A stretch of DNA of 64,000 nucleotides from Hevea brasiliensis (taxonomy: Eukaryota > Streptophyta > Magnoliopsida > Malpighiales > Euphorbiaceae). The notes beneath the pieces are model-generated. The model was not told the origin of the DNA and searched no databases. It saw only the letters and a list, made by a program, of their open reading frames with translations. The stretch lies in assembly GCF_030052815.1 (NCBI RefSeq), contig NC_079496.1:5642001-5706000 (forward strand), given 5' to 3'. Made by a program: the position numbers and the translations under genes. How positions within the stretch are numbered: the first letter of the stretch is position 1; each line of letters starts with the position of its first letter. Shown piece after piece: positions 35,601 to 47,922 of this stretch.

Positions 35601-36209
35601 AATCGAGGACTACTCTGATCATTTTGTACGGGTATTATTTTATACCCTTGTAGATAATTTTGATGTAAATATAGAAATGTTGTATGTATCAATGTAGTTG
35701 AGTAGTTATAAATAAATTGTAATAATATTATTTTGGATTTTCTTTTGTAAATTTAATATTGTACATATGAATTTCCTGCTTTATGCTTTGTGAATGGAGA
35801 TATTAAATATTTTGAGATGATAAGTCTTGAATTGTATTGTGAAATTATTTTGAAGTGTGTTGAACTGAGTTGATTGAGTTATTGAAGGTTGGGAGTTGTG
35901 AAATATTTTTGGAAGCGTTTTTTTTTTTAGGTATTTGAAGAACTGTTTTCTCCAATTTCAAACGAAACTCTGTCAAAACTTTTATAAAATTTGCTGTAAA
36001 ATTAAAATGGACAAAATTTTTACTAGTATTTAAACTTTGAATAAATGATTTTTAATTCTCACTAAAATGCTCACCACTTCCAAAATGTAAGAAAATCGTT
36101 TTAAAATTCCTTGTAGGGTACTTAATGAGTCATCGGTAGGTGAAGTTCGGTAGTTCATTAAGTACTTTACGGGATCATGTTATGCCTTACGGATGGGTAA
36201 GGTGTGACA
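32638..36209 (+). mobile_element. Solo LTR, about 3.57 kb, Tekay/Del-type Gypsy
   Basis: Starts TGTAACACCCC and ends GGTAAGGTGTGACA, with a perfect 5-bp target duplication ATGAA at 32633-32637 and 36210-36214. There is no primer-binding site, polypurine tract or coding domain inside. A TG...CA unit with a target duplication and no interior is the product of LTR-LTR recombination. The size and the TGTAACACCCC/GTGTGACA ends are typical of large chromovirus LTRs, though the family call is by resemblance. It split the duplicated 3' flank of ODD-4: the sequence resumes at 36215 (CTCACAATCATAAT, then TGAATAATTGAGAGTATG), matching the ODD-3 flank near 13595. Confidence 0.88.
35311..35508 (+). repeat. 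Tandem duplication of 99 bp inside the solo LTR
   Basis: 35311-35409 and 35410-35508 are identical as far as I can read (each begins GGTGTTATTATGAACTTTG and ends AAATTTTTAT). The lack of differences suggests a recent event. Confidence 0.93.
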
Positions 36210-36276
36210 ATGAACTCACAATCATAATATTAATGATCATAAGTGAGTTGTGAATAATTGAGAGTATGCATGTGCA

Positions 36277-36796
36277 GAGATGTTAACGGGTAAAGTTTTT
36301 ATGGGCACTTGATTTAATCGAATCCTTAATAAGACGGATTTGAGTATTATATAATTGGATTCCAGATGGATTCTGATTTGAAAAATGATACCCGTAGTAG
36401 GTTCAGGTTTTATATGTTGGATATCCGTTATCCGAATCCGTTTACATAAATACTTAATTAAATATAAAATACATATTTTTATAATAATATTTTATAAATT
36501 TTTATATATTTTATTTTATATAAAATAGAATTTAAATATTTTATGAAATTATTAAAATTTTAAAATATAAATTATTAATTAAAATAATTTTTTATACATA
36601 ATATTAATTAAAAAAATATAAAATTAAACGGGTTCGAATTTTTTTTCGGGTAATAATAATTGAATTTGATACGGGTTCGGGTATTTAAGAATGAATTTTA
36701 AACGGGTTTAAAACGGGTTTAAGTTTTTATAATATTAATCGAGTTCAGGTTCGAGTATGATGATTTTTGCTGGTATCCTACCCATTGTCATCCCAT
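36277..36796. mobile_element. Small hAT-like MITE in the ODD-4 3' flank
   Basis: Left end GAGATGTTAACGGGTA, right end TACCCATTGTCATCCC, inverted with a few mismatches. The interior is AT-rich with repeated ACGGGTTCGG/CCGAATCCG motifs in both orientations. Flanks ATGCATGTG and ATGTATATG match at 7 of 9 positions, consistent with an 8-9 bp target duplication. The flanking sequence aligns with the ODD-3 3' flank, so the insertion followed the duplication. Confidence 0.65.
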
Positions 36797-36904
36797 GTAT
36801 ATGAGTGCCTGTGAGTGTGATGAAAGCGGAAAAGATGTCCTTTGTCAAATCTTGTAATATGTTAGTGTATAAGTATAAAATGTAAGCGAAAGTGAGATAA
36901 ACCA

Positions 36905-37245
36905 AAATTTAAGGGGATAACTATAAAAAAAAAAAAAAAAAAAACTCTATTCCTTTTAAATTTTTACAATTTTATTTATATCATAAAAATTATTAATTAA
37001 ACTCTGAATTTTTTAACTTTTACTAATTATACCTACCTTATTGTTAATAAAATCACTACCTCACTAATGGAGACGCTCTGTCAGCTGCCACATCACGTCT
37101 ATGATAGGGTATAATTGGTAAAAATTAAAAAGTATAAGTTTATTTAAAAATTTAATTAGTATATGATATAATTGTAAAAAAATTTGAAAGTAAAAGGTTT
37201 TTTTTTTATAATTTCTTTTAAAATTGTTAACTTTTAAAATATAAA
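36905..37245. mobile_element. MITE-like inverted-repeat element, copy 1
   Basis: Begins GGGGATAACTATAAAAA and contains TTTTAAATTTTTACAATTT, then CTCACTAATGGAGACGCTCTGTCAG. Its far half is an imperfect reverse complement of the near half. A related copy in the opposite orientation lies at 37665-37975. No coding capacity. Confidence 0.5.
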
Positions 37246-37664
37246 TTATTACTTATAAATATATTTTATGTAGATAATTTTACGGGTGCTTTTGTTGCCT
37301 TCCCTAACATTATTCAAAGACTAAAAATAAACTTTTCTTAAATATTTACTATAAAAGTTATATATAATTAATTAAAACATATAATAACAATTAAGAGTTA
37401 AAAACTAGTTATATTTTAATATCTTTTGCCATTCATTTATGTTTGAAATCACTCTCATATCAATATTAAAAGGTTATAGATTTTTCGATATTACATCCTT
37501 TAATGCCATTTTAGGTATTTCACTTTCCTTATTTATTTATTTATTTATTATCATATTTTTGTGTTAATACATTTTCAAGTTTATCAAATTAATCAAAATC
37601 AAATTGCTAATCAACTCTTAATTTTACAAGTACTTTAAAATTTTGTATAAATTAAAATGAATTG

Positions 37665-37975
37665 GAAAAATTGCCAAAAAAATCATATATTTTTCAAAAT
37701 TTTACAATTCTACCCTATACTGTAAAAATTATTAATTAAATCCTATACTTTTTAATTCTTACTAATTGTATCATATCTTAGTATGACGCGGTAGCTAACA
37801 TGGCATCTTTGTCACATCTGACATGGAAGCTCCATTAGTAAGATAAGGATAACGAGGTAGAGTTGGTAAAAGTTGAAAAATTTAAGATTTTATTGATAAT
37901 TTTTATAATATATGGTAAAATTATAAAAATTTAAAAAGTATAAAATTTTTTAGTTATCCCAATTTTAAGTGAGTC
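37665..37975. mobile_element. MITE-like inverted-repeat element, copy 2 (opposite orientation)
   Basis: The reverse complement starts GGGATAACTAAAAAATTTTA and carries TTACTAATGGAGCTTCCATG, paralleling copy 1 at 36905-37245. Target duplications could not be fixed because the ends are A/T runs. Confidence 0.5.
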
Positions 37976-37988
37976 TAATTTTATTAAA

Positions 37989-37991
<3 letters not shown>

Positions 37992-38042
<51 letters not shown>
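37992..38042. repeat. Compound (TA)n(TG)n microsatellite
   Basis: About 17 TA units pass directly into about 9 TG units, downstream of the second MITE-like copy. Confidence 0.95.
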
Positions 38043-39210
38043 AATTTCTTTTTTTTACACATCAAATTCAACTGTAACCATAAATTTTCGTGGGTGAATT
38101 GTGGCTAGTAGAATTTAGAGGTTATTTGGTTTACTTAAAAAATAAATAAACTCTAAATAAAATTAAATTGAAAAGTTAAAGGGTATTAATTATGAAATAA
38201 TTGACAATTGAGCTTTTAGAAAATAATATTTGCAATTAAAGTGGTGATATGAGCCAAAATCTCAACGATTGATTTTTAATTTACCAATTTAATCATAATT
38301 TTTAGTATTTATTTTAATTTTAATAATTAAATTATTTGATGAATGAAAATGCCTAATATTACTAACATTGCAAGCTAATTAGGATAAAATGTTTATATTT
38401 TATTAATAAGCTCTTTACTTTTATCGGAAAAAATATATTTCTAAATTAAAAAATTCAATTCATGAACTTGAGTAATTTTAAGTATTAAATGATTAAATTA
38501 CTAAAATTAATGTTAAAATTTAAAGATAAAATCTATAAAATATAAAATTATAATTATAATTAATAATACGGATGAAGGTTTGAATTTTTTGGTCACTTGG
38601 CCAATTTTTTTTAAAAAAGAATTACTTGATAATTTTGAATTTTGTTAAATAATTAGTTCAATATAGTATCTTTTATTTTGAAATATTGACTAGTCAGATA
38701 ATTCTTATATGAATATTGCTAATATTAGGAAAATATAATTCTACTAAAATAAATTAAAGATTTAAATAAAAAGTCATTATTATAAAATAAAGGAGAATTA
38801 TGAGATAAAAAAATGATTATTTTATATTATAGCAAGTCCTATTCTAATAGACTATAATAACTTTTATTAAAAATATTTAAAAAATATTTTAACAGCAATT
38901 TTATTGAAGTATTAATAAAATATCTTATTGATTTTTTTTCTTATGAATTTTTTAAGTTGTGAAGAGTAAAATATAATTATAATAATCTAATATTATAAGA
39001 AATTAAATTTAATTATTTATTAAAATTAATAATTATATTACACAAAATATAATATATTATATGACAAATTAAATAATATATATTAAAAAATTAGTAAAAA
39101 TAAAAATAAATCAGCAAGTGCATCACTGCGAAACAATCTCTGAAATTCCTAACAAGCTACTGTTCAAACTCCTGACAATAACGAAGAATAAAAAAAAAAG
39201 CGGTAATAAA
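38043..39210. other. A+T-rich spacer upstream of ODD-5
   Basis: Very AT-rich, no coding similarity. The last ~90 bp (from about 39118) is more balanced and is probably the 5' leader of ODD-5. No unambiguous TATA box can be chosen among many AT runs. Confidence 0.5.
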
Positions 39211-40854
39211 ATGTTGCTCACCGGAGATTCCTTCACCGGAACTTCCATCACCTACGACCGCTATCAAGAACTCAAATCATTCGACGAGTCAAAATCTGGC
39301 GTCAAAGGTCTTGTCGATGCCGGCGTCACTAAAGTCCCACGAATTTTCATTCGCCCACCCGAGGAAGTCGCTGCCGGCAACTACATTTCAGACGAGCACA
39401 CCAACACCCACTTTATTGTTCCTGTTGTCGACCTTGAAAACATGGAGAGCAGGCAAACTGAAGCGGTGGATGGAATCCTGCGGGCCGCGGAGGAGGTGGG
39501 GTTCTTCCAGGTGGTGAACCATGGGATGGACAATCGGGTTCTGGAAGAGATGTTGGCGGCGGCACGTGGGTTCCACGAGATGCCAGGGGAGGTAAAGGAG
39601 AAGTACTATACCAGAGAATTGATGAGAAAGGTGAAGTATCTGAGCAATTTTGATTTGTATGAGTCAAAGTATGCTAATTGGAGGGATACTTTGTTTTGTG
39701 TCATGGGACCTGAGCCACTTGACCCACAAGAGTTGCCTTTGGTTTGCAGGTAATTTATTCATATTGGATTTCTCTTAAATTTGCGAATTAGAATGATTAT
39801 CGTAGAATTTTAGTCATTTTATTTTGATTTGCTTGTAGCTGCGTCTTTTCAGTTGATGATCGGACCCTGTTTAGTAAAATTCCAAGGATCACAAATACAG
39901 AGGATAGACAGCAAATTATTCAATTTTGTGCTTTTTAACTTAGAAATGGAATATTTTTGAATTGGTTGATCTATCCATGTTGTTTGAAAAGTTCCTGATT
40001 CTTTTTAAAAAGAATTCAGTTTTTTTTTTTTTTACTGTGTCAAATCTGAAACTTTCAGTGAAAATGGATATCATCTGAATCTAGTATAACTTGCATTTCC
40101 TATTGAGTTTGCAGAGACACTATAATGGAGTACTCAAAGCAAGTTCATAAATTAGGCACAGTTTTGTTTGAATTACTATCTGAGGCACTTGGGCTCAAGG
40201 CCAACCATCTCAAAGAGTTGGATTGTGCAAAAGGGCATGCTCTACTGAGTCACTACTATCCGGCATGCCCTGAGCCTGAGTTGACAATGGGCACCACCAA
40301 ACATTCTGACCCTGATTTCCTTACTATCCTACTCCAAGACCATATTGGTGGACTCCAAATTTTTCATCAGAATCGTTGGATTGATGTTCCTCATTTGGAT
40401 GGAGCTCTTGTAGTAAACATTGGAGATCTTTTACAGGCAAGCCCTTCTAAAACTGAATTCCTTTGAATGAAGGCCAAACTTTCATAATTTTTCTTAGGAC
40501 ATTTGTTCTTGCTTGTCCCATCATTATTCAACAAAACAACAGTTAAACTTAGTTATGTTGATGAACTTATTTAATAGGATTCTCGTGTGTGTGCAGCTTA
40601 TATCAAATGACAAGTTCAAGAGTGTAGAGCACAGGGTATTGGCAAATCGTATTGGCCCCCGAGTTTCCATAGCCTGCTTTTTCACTCCACATCTTTACCC
40701 ATCAACAAGGATGTATGGCCCAATCAAGGAATTACTATCAGACGAAAATCCCCCCATATATGGTGAAATCACTGTGAAAGACTTTATTGCTTACTATGAT
40801 TCAAAAGGACTAGATGGGAATTCTGCTCTTACACATTTCAAGTTACAAAGATAG
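39211..40854 (+). CDS. ODD-5: intact 2-oxoglutarate/Fe(II) dioxygenase, ACC oxidase homolog-like
   Basis: Exons 39211-39749, 40115-40436 and 40597-40854 give 372 residues. The ATG precedes the family N-terminus ([20 protein letters not shown]). The N-terminal domain contains [15 protein letters not shown]. The jelly roll has iron ligands H243-x-D245 (TKHSD) and H299 (EHR), and R309-x-S311 for 2-oxoglutarate. Intron 1 is a normal GT-AG intron of 365 bp; intron 2 appears to begin GC (GCAAGC), like both introns of ODD-3. Exon 1 is markedly G+C-richer than its AT-rich surroundings (GCCGGCGTC, GCGGGCCGCGGAGG), unlike ODD-3 and ODD-6. Expected to be a cytosolic oxidase of a small metabolite; substrate unknown. 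No lesion seen. Confidence 0.94.
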
Positions 40855-42040
40855 CTATAGATACAAGGTTAGATTGGCCTCATCCGCAGTCTTTGTCAGC
40901 ATATGAATGGATGAGTCCAAATGATGAGTTTGATTTAAACTTTGAAATGTCATTTGTGGCGTTATTTACTAAATGAACATCAATTTGGTATTCTAGCAGA
41001 TGTCAATTTCTCATCTCGAGGTCTTGTTCACGTGATTTGTTACTTGAGGATGTACCTGTTGCATTTTCTCCCTTTTTTCCCCTCTTTATTCTAAAATTGA
41101 GGTTGTGGTTTTTCTTATGTTACAACCCTTCAAGAAGAGTTGGCCAATTTTATCTCTTTAGGGTGAACATGCATAGCCTGGAATGAGAGAAAATTGTTGA
41201 AAGGAAGAAATTAGGCTATAACTTTCCATATTTGTTTCTATGTATGGCTTTAGTAGCATTGGATATTTTTTGCAAGCCTATCTGGAAAAATTTTTCTATA
41301 AGATGGAATGTGACTCATATTTGTAGATGAATTACTTGTATCTTCAGTTTGTAGGCCAATGCTTTATTTTCATTGACCAGGACATGTCATCTCACTTTTG
41401 AAGGGTTTAATTATCATATTCATATATAGGCATTGTTATCTGTTAATTCCTTTGAAAATTCTTCACTAAATATAACTCAAGGGTTATGGAGTGCCTAGCT
41501 GGTAAGATCCATATGTAGCACCTTCCCTGAAGATGATTTTGGTGCTGGCTGCAAGAAATTATCACAGTTGACCATGTTAAAAATGCCACTGCAATATAGT
41601 GCCTGTTAGGTCAGCAACTAATTTTCTAATTTTATGTCACTATACATTTGTGAGTTAAGATCCTTATGTAGCATCTTCCTTGAAGATGATTTTGGTGCTG
41701 GCTGCAAGAAAGAATCACAGTTGACCATGTATAATGCCACTGCAATATAGTGTCTGCTAGGTCAGCAACTAATTTTCTAATTTTATTTCACTATGCATTT
41801 GTGAGTTAGTTTAATACCTTAAAATATTGTTATTTACTATTCAAGATGAGTCACATGCATAAGACTGACTTTAATAGATTATATTATATTAGTTATTTTG
41901 ATTGTTATTCAAGGTGAACTCACATTTATTTGATTTTTTTTTCTTGTCATTGTAAATTTCTCTTTATGCTACATAACTCATCTCAAATTTCACTACTGCT
42001 CTATTGACTCGCTTCTCTTGCAAAAATTGTGAAATAGAAA
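40855..42040. other. Spacer between ODD-5 and ODD-6
   Basis: 3' region of ODD-5, then a duplicated ~155-bp block (listed separately), then the probable ODD-6 promoter and leader. No other gene. Confidence 0.6.
41503..41811 (+). repeat. Direct tandem duplication, about 155 bp per copy
   Basis: Copy 1 (about 41503-41656) and copy 2 (about 41657-41811) both read AAGATCC-TATGTAGCA, GATTTTGGTGCTGGCTGCAA, GTCAGCAACTAATTTTC and ATTTGTGAGTT, with about 10-15 substitutions and a short indel. It lies just upstream of ODD-6 and may double a promoter element. Confidence 0.9.
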
Positions 42041-43546
42041 ATGAGTATGACAGGCACTGGGGATTTCTCAGCCAAAATGGATCCTGAAAGAATGAAAGAA
42101 CTGAAGGAGTTTGATGACATGAAAGCTGGTGTCAAAGGACTTGTAGATGCCAACCTCATTAGTATCCCCAAAATATTTATGCGACCACCTGATGAGCTTG
42201 CTGAGGAGTTGAAATTCAAGCAGACTGATATTGAAGTTCCTGTCATTGATTTAAGTGACATCCAGAAGGGCAATTTGTGTAAGGAGATCGTAGAGGAAGT
42301 AAGATTTGCATCAGAGAAGTGGGGCTTTTTCCAAGTGGTTAATCATGGAATTCCTTCAGGTGTTCTTAATGAGATGATTGATGGAGTATGCCTGTTTAAT
42401 GAACAAGACCTCGAGGTGAAGAAGTTGTTTTACTCTCGCAATCATATGCAAAAGGTGAGATTCAACTCCAATTATGATCTGTATAAATCAAGATTTGCTA
42501 ATTGGAGGGACACATTGACCATTTCTTTGCCTGATCATCTTGACCCTGAAGAACTGCCAGTTTGTTGCAGGTACATAATCCCTTGATTTATTTTTTTATC
42601 TGCAATAGCACTGATTTAGTTGAAAAGATCCTTATTAACCAATTGCTTAATTTTTAATACTTCTAGTAATATTTGCTTGTTATGTTGATGTAACATTAGA
42701 TGCCAACATGTTTAGTTATTGCAAGCCTGTCCCTAAAGTTTACATAAAGATTTTCAGGCCAGGTTTCTTTCTTAAAACATTTTGAGAATTTGATGACAAT
42801 GATTCATCATTCTTTGTTCAACAAAGACTCATCGGCTGATTTTCTTTTATATTGGCTTATATTCACAGAAGGGCAACACAGGAGTATATTAAACATATCA
42901 TAAAATTGGGGGACCATTTGTTTGAGTTACTATCGGAGGCACTTGGCCTAAAAGCGGACCACTTGAAAACATTAGGATGTGGTGAAGGGTACACCCTTGT
43001 CTGCCACTATTATCCGGCTTGTCCAGAGCCACAGCTGACTTTAGGAGCAAGCAAACACTCGGATCCGGGAACCCTAACTATACTTCTGCAAAGCCAAATC
43101 TGTAGCCTCCAAGTCCTTCATGAAGGTGAATGGGTTAATATACGCCCCATTCCAGGAGCCTTGGTAATAAACATTGGAGACCTTCTTCAGGTTAGCGTTA
43201 GGTGTTTAAAGTTTAAACCCCATGTCATTTTTTTTTTATATGCAATCCCTTGTTATCTTTGTATTATGATTTTCTTCTAATATGCCTGTCATCGTGGCAG
43301 CTTATATCAAATGACAGACTTAAAAGCGTAGAGCACAGAGTAATTGCCAACCATGAAGGTCCAAGGATTTCTGTGGCATGCTTTTTCACCGGAAGTATAT
43401 ACATGACGTACAGCCCAATTAAGGAGTTAACATCAGAGAATAACCCTGCAAGGTATAGAGAAGTCGTGCTCGGTGAATATATTTCCAAATTTTTCTCAAG
43501 GTCACTTGATGATAAGTCTAGTCTTCTTGATTACTACAAGCAATGA
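42041..43546 (+). CDS. ODD-6: intact 2-oxoglutarate/Fe(II) dioxygenase, ACC oxidase homolog-like
   Basis: Exons 42041-42570, 42869-43190 and 43301-43546 give 365 residues. The N-terminus has [19 protein letters not shown] and the first domain [15 protein letters not shown]. Iron ligands are H240-x-D242 (SKHSD) and H296 (EHR); R306-x-S308 would bind 2-oxoglutarate. Both introns are GT-AG, unlike ODD-3 and ODD-5. Two family positions differ: GGLQV, conserved in the other copies, is CSLQV here, and the segment before KELL is shorter (TYSPIKEL in place of MYGPIKELL). Both flank the jelly-roll pocket, so a different substrate is plausible. This is the most divergent member and the last of the array. 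No inactivating lesion seen. Confidence 0.94.
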
Positions 43547-45535
43547 TGGTTGATTCATTTGTGTTTTATATTTGTTTGTTATCTGAAGTTGCTGCCCTAT
43601 TCTAATCTAAGCCACATACAACTCCTACTATTTTGATCCTCGTCTGAGCTATGTTCTTAGATGTCAAATGTAATTTGCTGGTATTAGCTTACGTATGGAT
43701 TGTTCAATATGTAATTAACTATTAACTCCTTTGCATACATAGATCAAGTGGATGGTGTTAACCACTGAATGTAATTTTTTTCCCTTCTTTAAATTACTTG
43801 ACTATCAGTCTTAAGAGACATTATCTTCTCATAGAAGCTCAAAAAGCTACCAGATTGATCTTAAAAATAATATTTTAATAACGCTAAGGGATCAACAATA
43901 TAAACTGTTTTGGTAACTATCAGCTGTTTTACTAGCAGTCGGTTATCAGTGGTTTATATAATTATTTAAAGTAGAAGTATTTAGTAAAAAATAGCTATTG
44001 GATAAAAATAGTGATATTATTTATTGATTTTAATTAAAATATTTATTTTTTTAATTTTTAAAATGTAATATAAGTATTATATTATCAAATAATATAAATA
44101 AAAAAACAGTCGAGCTTTAACTCAATTAAATGTTATCTTAAAAACGCTATTTTAAAATTTGCCAAAATTAAAACTCAAAACCAATGATTTTGGAGCACTT
44201 ATTTGACTGAGACGTACTGTAGGTAGATGATTTATGGTAGGCTTAGACGGTGGGCTGGTTTGAGTTAATTTTAATCTCTAAAATTAAAAATGATTTCTTA
44301 TTTTAATTTAGATTTTGATTTTATTTAATTTAAATCAAAGTAATAATATATTTAAAAAAATTTTATAAAGAAAAAATTTCTCAATTTGAATCTAGATTAT
44401 AGTCTCTGATTCGATTTGATTTTTATTTAAATACTTATAATTTCAATCTGAGCTATATCAATCTGGTTCTAACAACGTAAACCCTGGCCGAATCTACTTT
44501 ATGGTAACCAAAAGATGTAGTGATAGTGATGGTGCGTAGAGAGAACGGAGCTTAGGTGAAATCCCATTTGCTGGTGACCAATGAGAGAGGGGTTGCGTCA
44601 TGATATCACATTCACAAATCACAAATGATGTATTTTTCGCATTTTCTAGGTGGTTTTCAAACCATTTCTTTGTATGCATCCCTTGGAAAATGAACATCTA
44701 CGCCATTCTTATAAGTCGGTTTTCATGTTCAGATTAAAAGTGGAATTCTTTAACTTTACAAAATTCGTTTAAAAATTAGTTTCAGATAACTGATTCAATC
44801 TTATTATTAAAATAGTTTCATTTTATTTCTGTTATTATTAAAGAAATAAATATAAATTATTATCAATAAAGAAAATGAAGATTAAGATTTTGACACAATA
44901 TTATTCTCATAAAAAAAGAATCCAAATGAAGTATTTTTTTTTTAATTCAACCATTCCATGCAATATAAAGGAAATTACTAAGTTAGGGCATAGAAAAATA
45001 TAAGCTAGGTACAGACAAAAAATGTGGTCTAAAACAGATTCTACGAAATAAACGTGAACTCTTCCAGGTAATGTATGGCAGAGCAGCTCATGCAAGTTGG
45101 TTGACTGTTGATACTTGAGCGGATTTCTGCTTTTTATTTTATATTATGCTTTACAAAGTCTCTCAACAGTGCGCTTTTGTTACCTGTCCCCAATTTTTAT
45201 AATCATCTCTTCCTTCAGCCTTTTTTATGTCCTTTCTTCCTCTTTTTCTCCATCTGTCTCTCTTGCCATCCTTTGATTTGCTAACAATTTTGTACTTGCC
45301 CAGATATTGTTTTTTTATTTTTATTTTTTATTTTTTTTACTTCCTCAATCGTTCAATTTTTCTGGTTCTCTCTTTTTTACTCCTGGATTGCATCCAATTT
45401 CAGTAAAGATTGGTCTTTGGAGTTGAAAGAATTTTGCTTTTTTGTTTCTGGTCATTTTGGGATATGGGGAATTTCATTGATTGATTAGGAAGCCGAATTT
45501 TACTGGGTTTGGTGGAGGCCGCAGAAAGGGAAAAA
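43547..45535. other. Intergenic between the ODD array and the CASP-like gene
   Basis: AT-rich from 43860 to 44460, with an old MITE-like stretch at about 44215-44480 rich in GATTTGATTTT and AATTTAAATC. From 45130 it becomes C/T-rich (CTTCCTCTTTTTCTCC), typical of a plant promoter and leader, presumably that of the CASP-like gene. No gene otherwise. Confidence 0.55.
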
Positions 45536-47922
45536 ATGAAGGATTTTGCTGGAACTCCAGGGACATTGACTGCTCTTGGCTTGAGGATTTCACAGTGTAT
45601 TTTTGCAGCCGGCTCAATTACGGCCATGGCCACCGCGTCCACCTTCTTTAATTTCACTGCTTTCTGGTATTATTTTATCTTGGCCGCCTATATATATATA
45701 TATACATATATATTTTATCAATATCTCCTCTGCAATGTTTCAGCTGCTTTGGAATTCAGATGTGCTCCTGCTCCATTAATTACGGATCATTAGGATCTAA
45801 GTTTGGTATTTTAAAATTAAAAATCTAATACTAAATTAAAAAGAAATTATATTAGAAGAAATTGATTCAAGCAATCAGCTTTTGGGTTTCAATAACCATT
45901 TTGGCATGATTTAAGATGCATAATTATTGCCTTGACTATGTTTTATTCAGTAAGATAAAGTAGAATTAGCTTCATCTCGAGGAAATGTCCATATTCTTAT
46001 GAAAAAAAAAAAAATTATGAATCAACTTTTTACTTGAAATTTTAGCACTGACTCTGACTTTTGACAGCAACCAAATCACTTCCTATTTATCTCATTTATT
46101 GTAATACCAATACAACATGAATGAATTGGTGACCACTCTGTGTTCCTAATTTGTTCCCCCTTAAAGTAAGTGTCATTGTCTCGGTGAAAACCTGAGTCTT
46201 GCAAACTGAATATTTTAACTGCCAATAGAGTGTCTTTTTACATTTTAGATTTATGGTAGCAGGGTGTCTGAATATGATTTCTTATTGAAATTGATGTTGT
46301 GCTTCGTTTGGCATTGTACTTGGGGCTGTTTCCATGGTGTATATGGATGTAATCAATCTCCAGTAGTTTGTGCCGTTGTTTACTTGTAGTAACAACTCCC
46401 ACATTGGTTTTATGGGTGTGCAGATCCCATCTAGTGTGTATTTGACCTTTTCTGTTTGAAATTCTGTTTGAGTAGAACTAACTATAGTGACAATAATCTT
46501 CCATGTTGTCTTATAATCTGCCTAGTGAACTGTTAAAATTTTTTTTACAGACTAGAGTAGGACAAACATATATGTTTTTGCAAACTGAAGCCTTTAATCT
46601 TGATGTGATACATGCCTGAGCTGCACCAGCATTCCTAAGTCTTGAACCTAATTAGTGATTCACCAAGTCCAAAAGAATACAAAAAGGATGCCAAAAACTC
46701 TGAAGCCAAAGTAACAAATAATGTTGAATGCACATGCTGCTTTTGATTGTTTAAATGCATCTCCAGTTTATTTTTATGACAGTTTAGTCTTATTTTCAAC
46801 TTATTGAGTAATTAGTCAATACCGGTTCTCATAATCACACATGATTGGAAGTTTTCATCACAAAACTAAATGGTTTAACACATGAATTTTTATACTTAAT
46901 GATATCTGCTCCAAACAGTTGAAGTTCTGCTGGATTTGCACTTTGTGACTGCAATGTTTTCTAGTTGACTCTTACTTGACACTTTTTTACTTTTCAATGA
47001 AATTTCAGAAGTAAATTCATTCCCTTTCTAGTTATGCTGTTATGTCCTTATAATGCTTTAACCTTTTCACTTGGCCTTTGTTTCTGTGCCATCTTATCTG
47101 TAATACACTGAATTTTACTTCATATTGGTGGTCTTCATCCTATCTTGTTAAATGTTGGTAGTACTCTTAGGCATGGCCTACCAATTACTGAATCATATTT
47201 TGTATGTGGCCATTCTACAGTGAAAAATATTGGCCTTAAAACTGTATATCATAATTATACAATTTGTTAAAATCACTGCACAAACGAGCATCTTTGGCAA
47301 GAGAAGTGTTAAAACATAGATTATAATGTATCAGATTACAGAATCAGTACTCCACCTCCACTCAACTTATTAGCAGCTATGCCAGTTCTTATTCTTGTTT
47401 TCTTTTAGTGAGACCTGTCATAACTCATAAAGGGCAAAGCCCTAAGGGAGGAAATGTTTTTTTTTTTTTTTGACAGCTACCTTATAGCTTCAATGGGTTT
47501 GCAAGTCATATGGAGCTTTGGACTTGCATTATTAGATGCATATGCCTTGATCCAGAAGAAGGTTCTCCACAATTCTATCTTGGTCAGCCTTTTCGTAGTG
47601 GGAGATTGGGTCAGCCTCCATAAAACCTTTTATTGTTAATCCTTTTTGGGTCACTAAATCAGAAAGGGTTCTGTGTTATTATGATTATCAAATTTGACAG
47701 CAATATGTTTTACAACATTTTCGACAGGTAACAGCAACGCTGTCTCTTGCTGCAGCTTCTGCCTCGGCGGGCATCACAGTGCTCCTGTTTGATGATGTCA
47801 AACATTGTAGTTATTTAAGCGAATGCGAAAAGTACCAATTTTCAATTGCTTTGGCCTTTTTGAGCTGGATAACCATTGCAATATCATCTCTAATTATGTT
47901 ATGGCTACTGGCTGCAGGTTAG
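45536..47922 (+). CDS. CASP-like membrane protein (CASPL5B-type)
   Basis: Exons 45536-45666, 47477-47609 and 47728-47922 give 152 residues, the normal size. Intron 1 is about 1.8 kb. The start is [20 protein letters not shown], characteristic of the 5B group of Casparian strip membrane domain-like (formerly UPF0497) proteins. Four hydrophobic segments are visible: about 15-35 ([15 protein letters not shown]), 45-66 ([19 protein letters not shown]), 77-102 ([22 protein letters not shown]) and 126-152 ([20 protein letters not shown]). The first and third carry the conserved R and D of the family (LRISQ; VGDW). CASP-like proteins form plasma-membrane domains that organise cell-wall modification; individual 5B members have no well-defined role. 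Confidence 0.94.
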
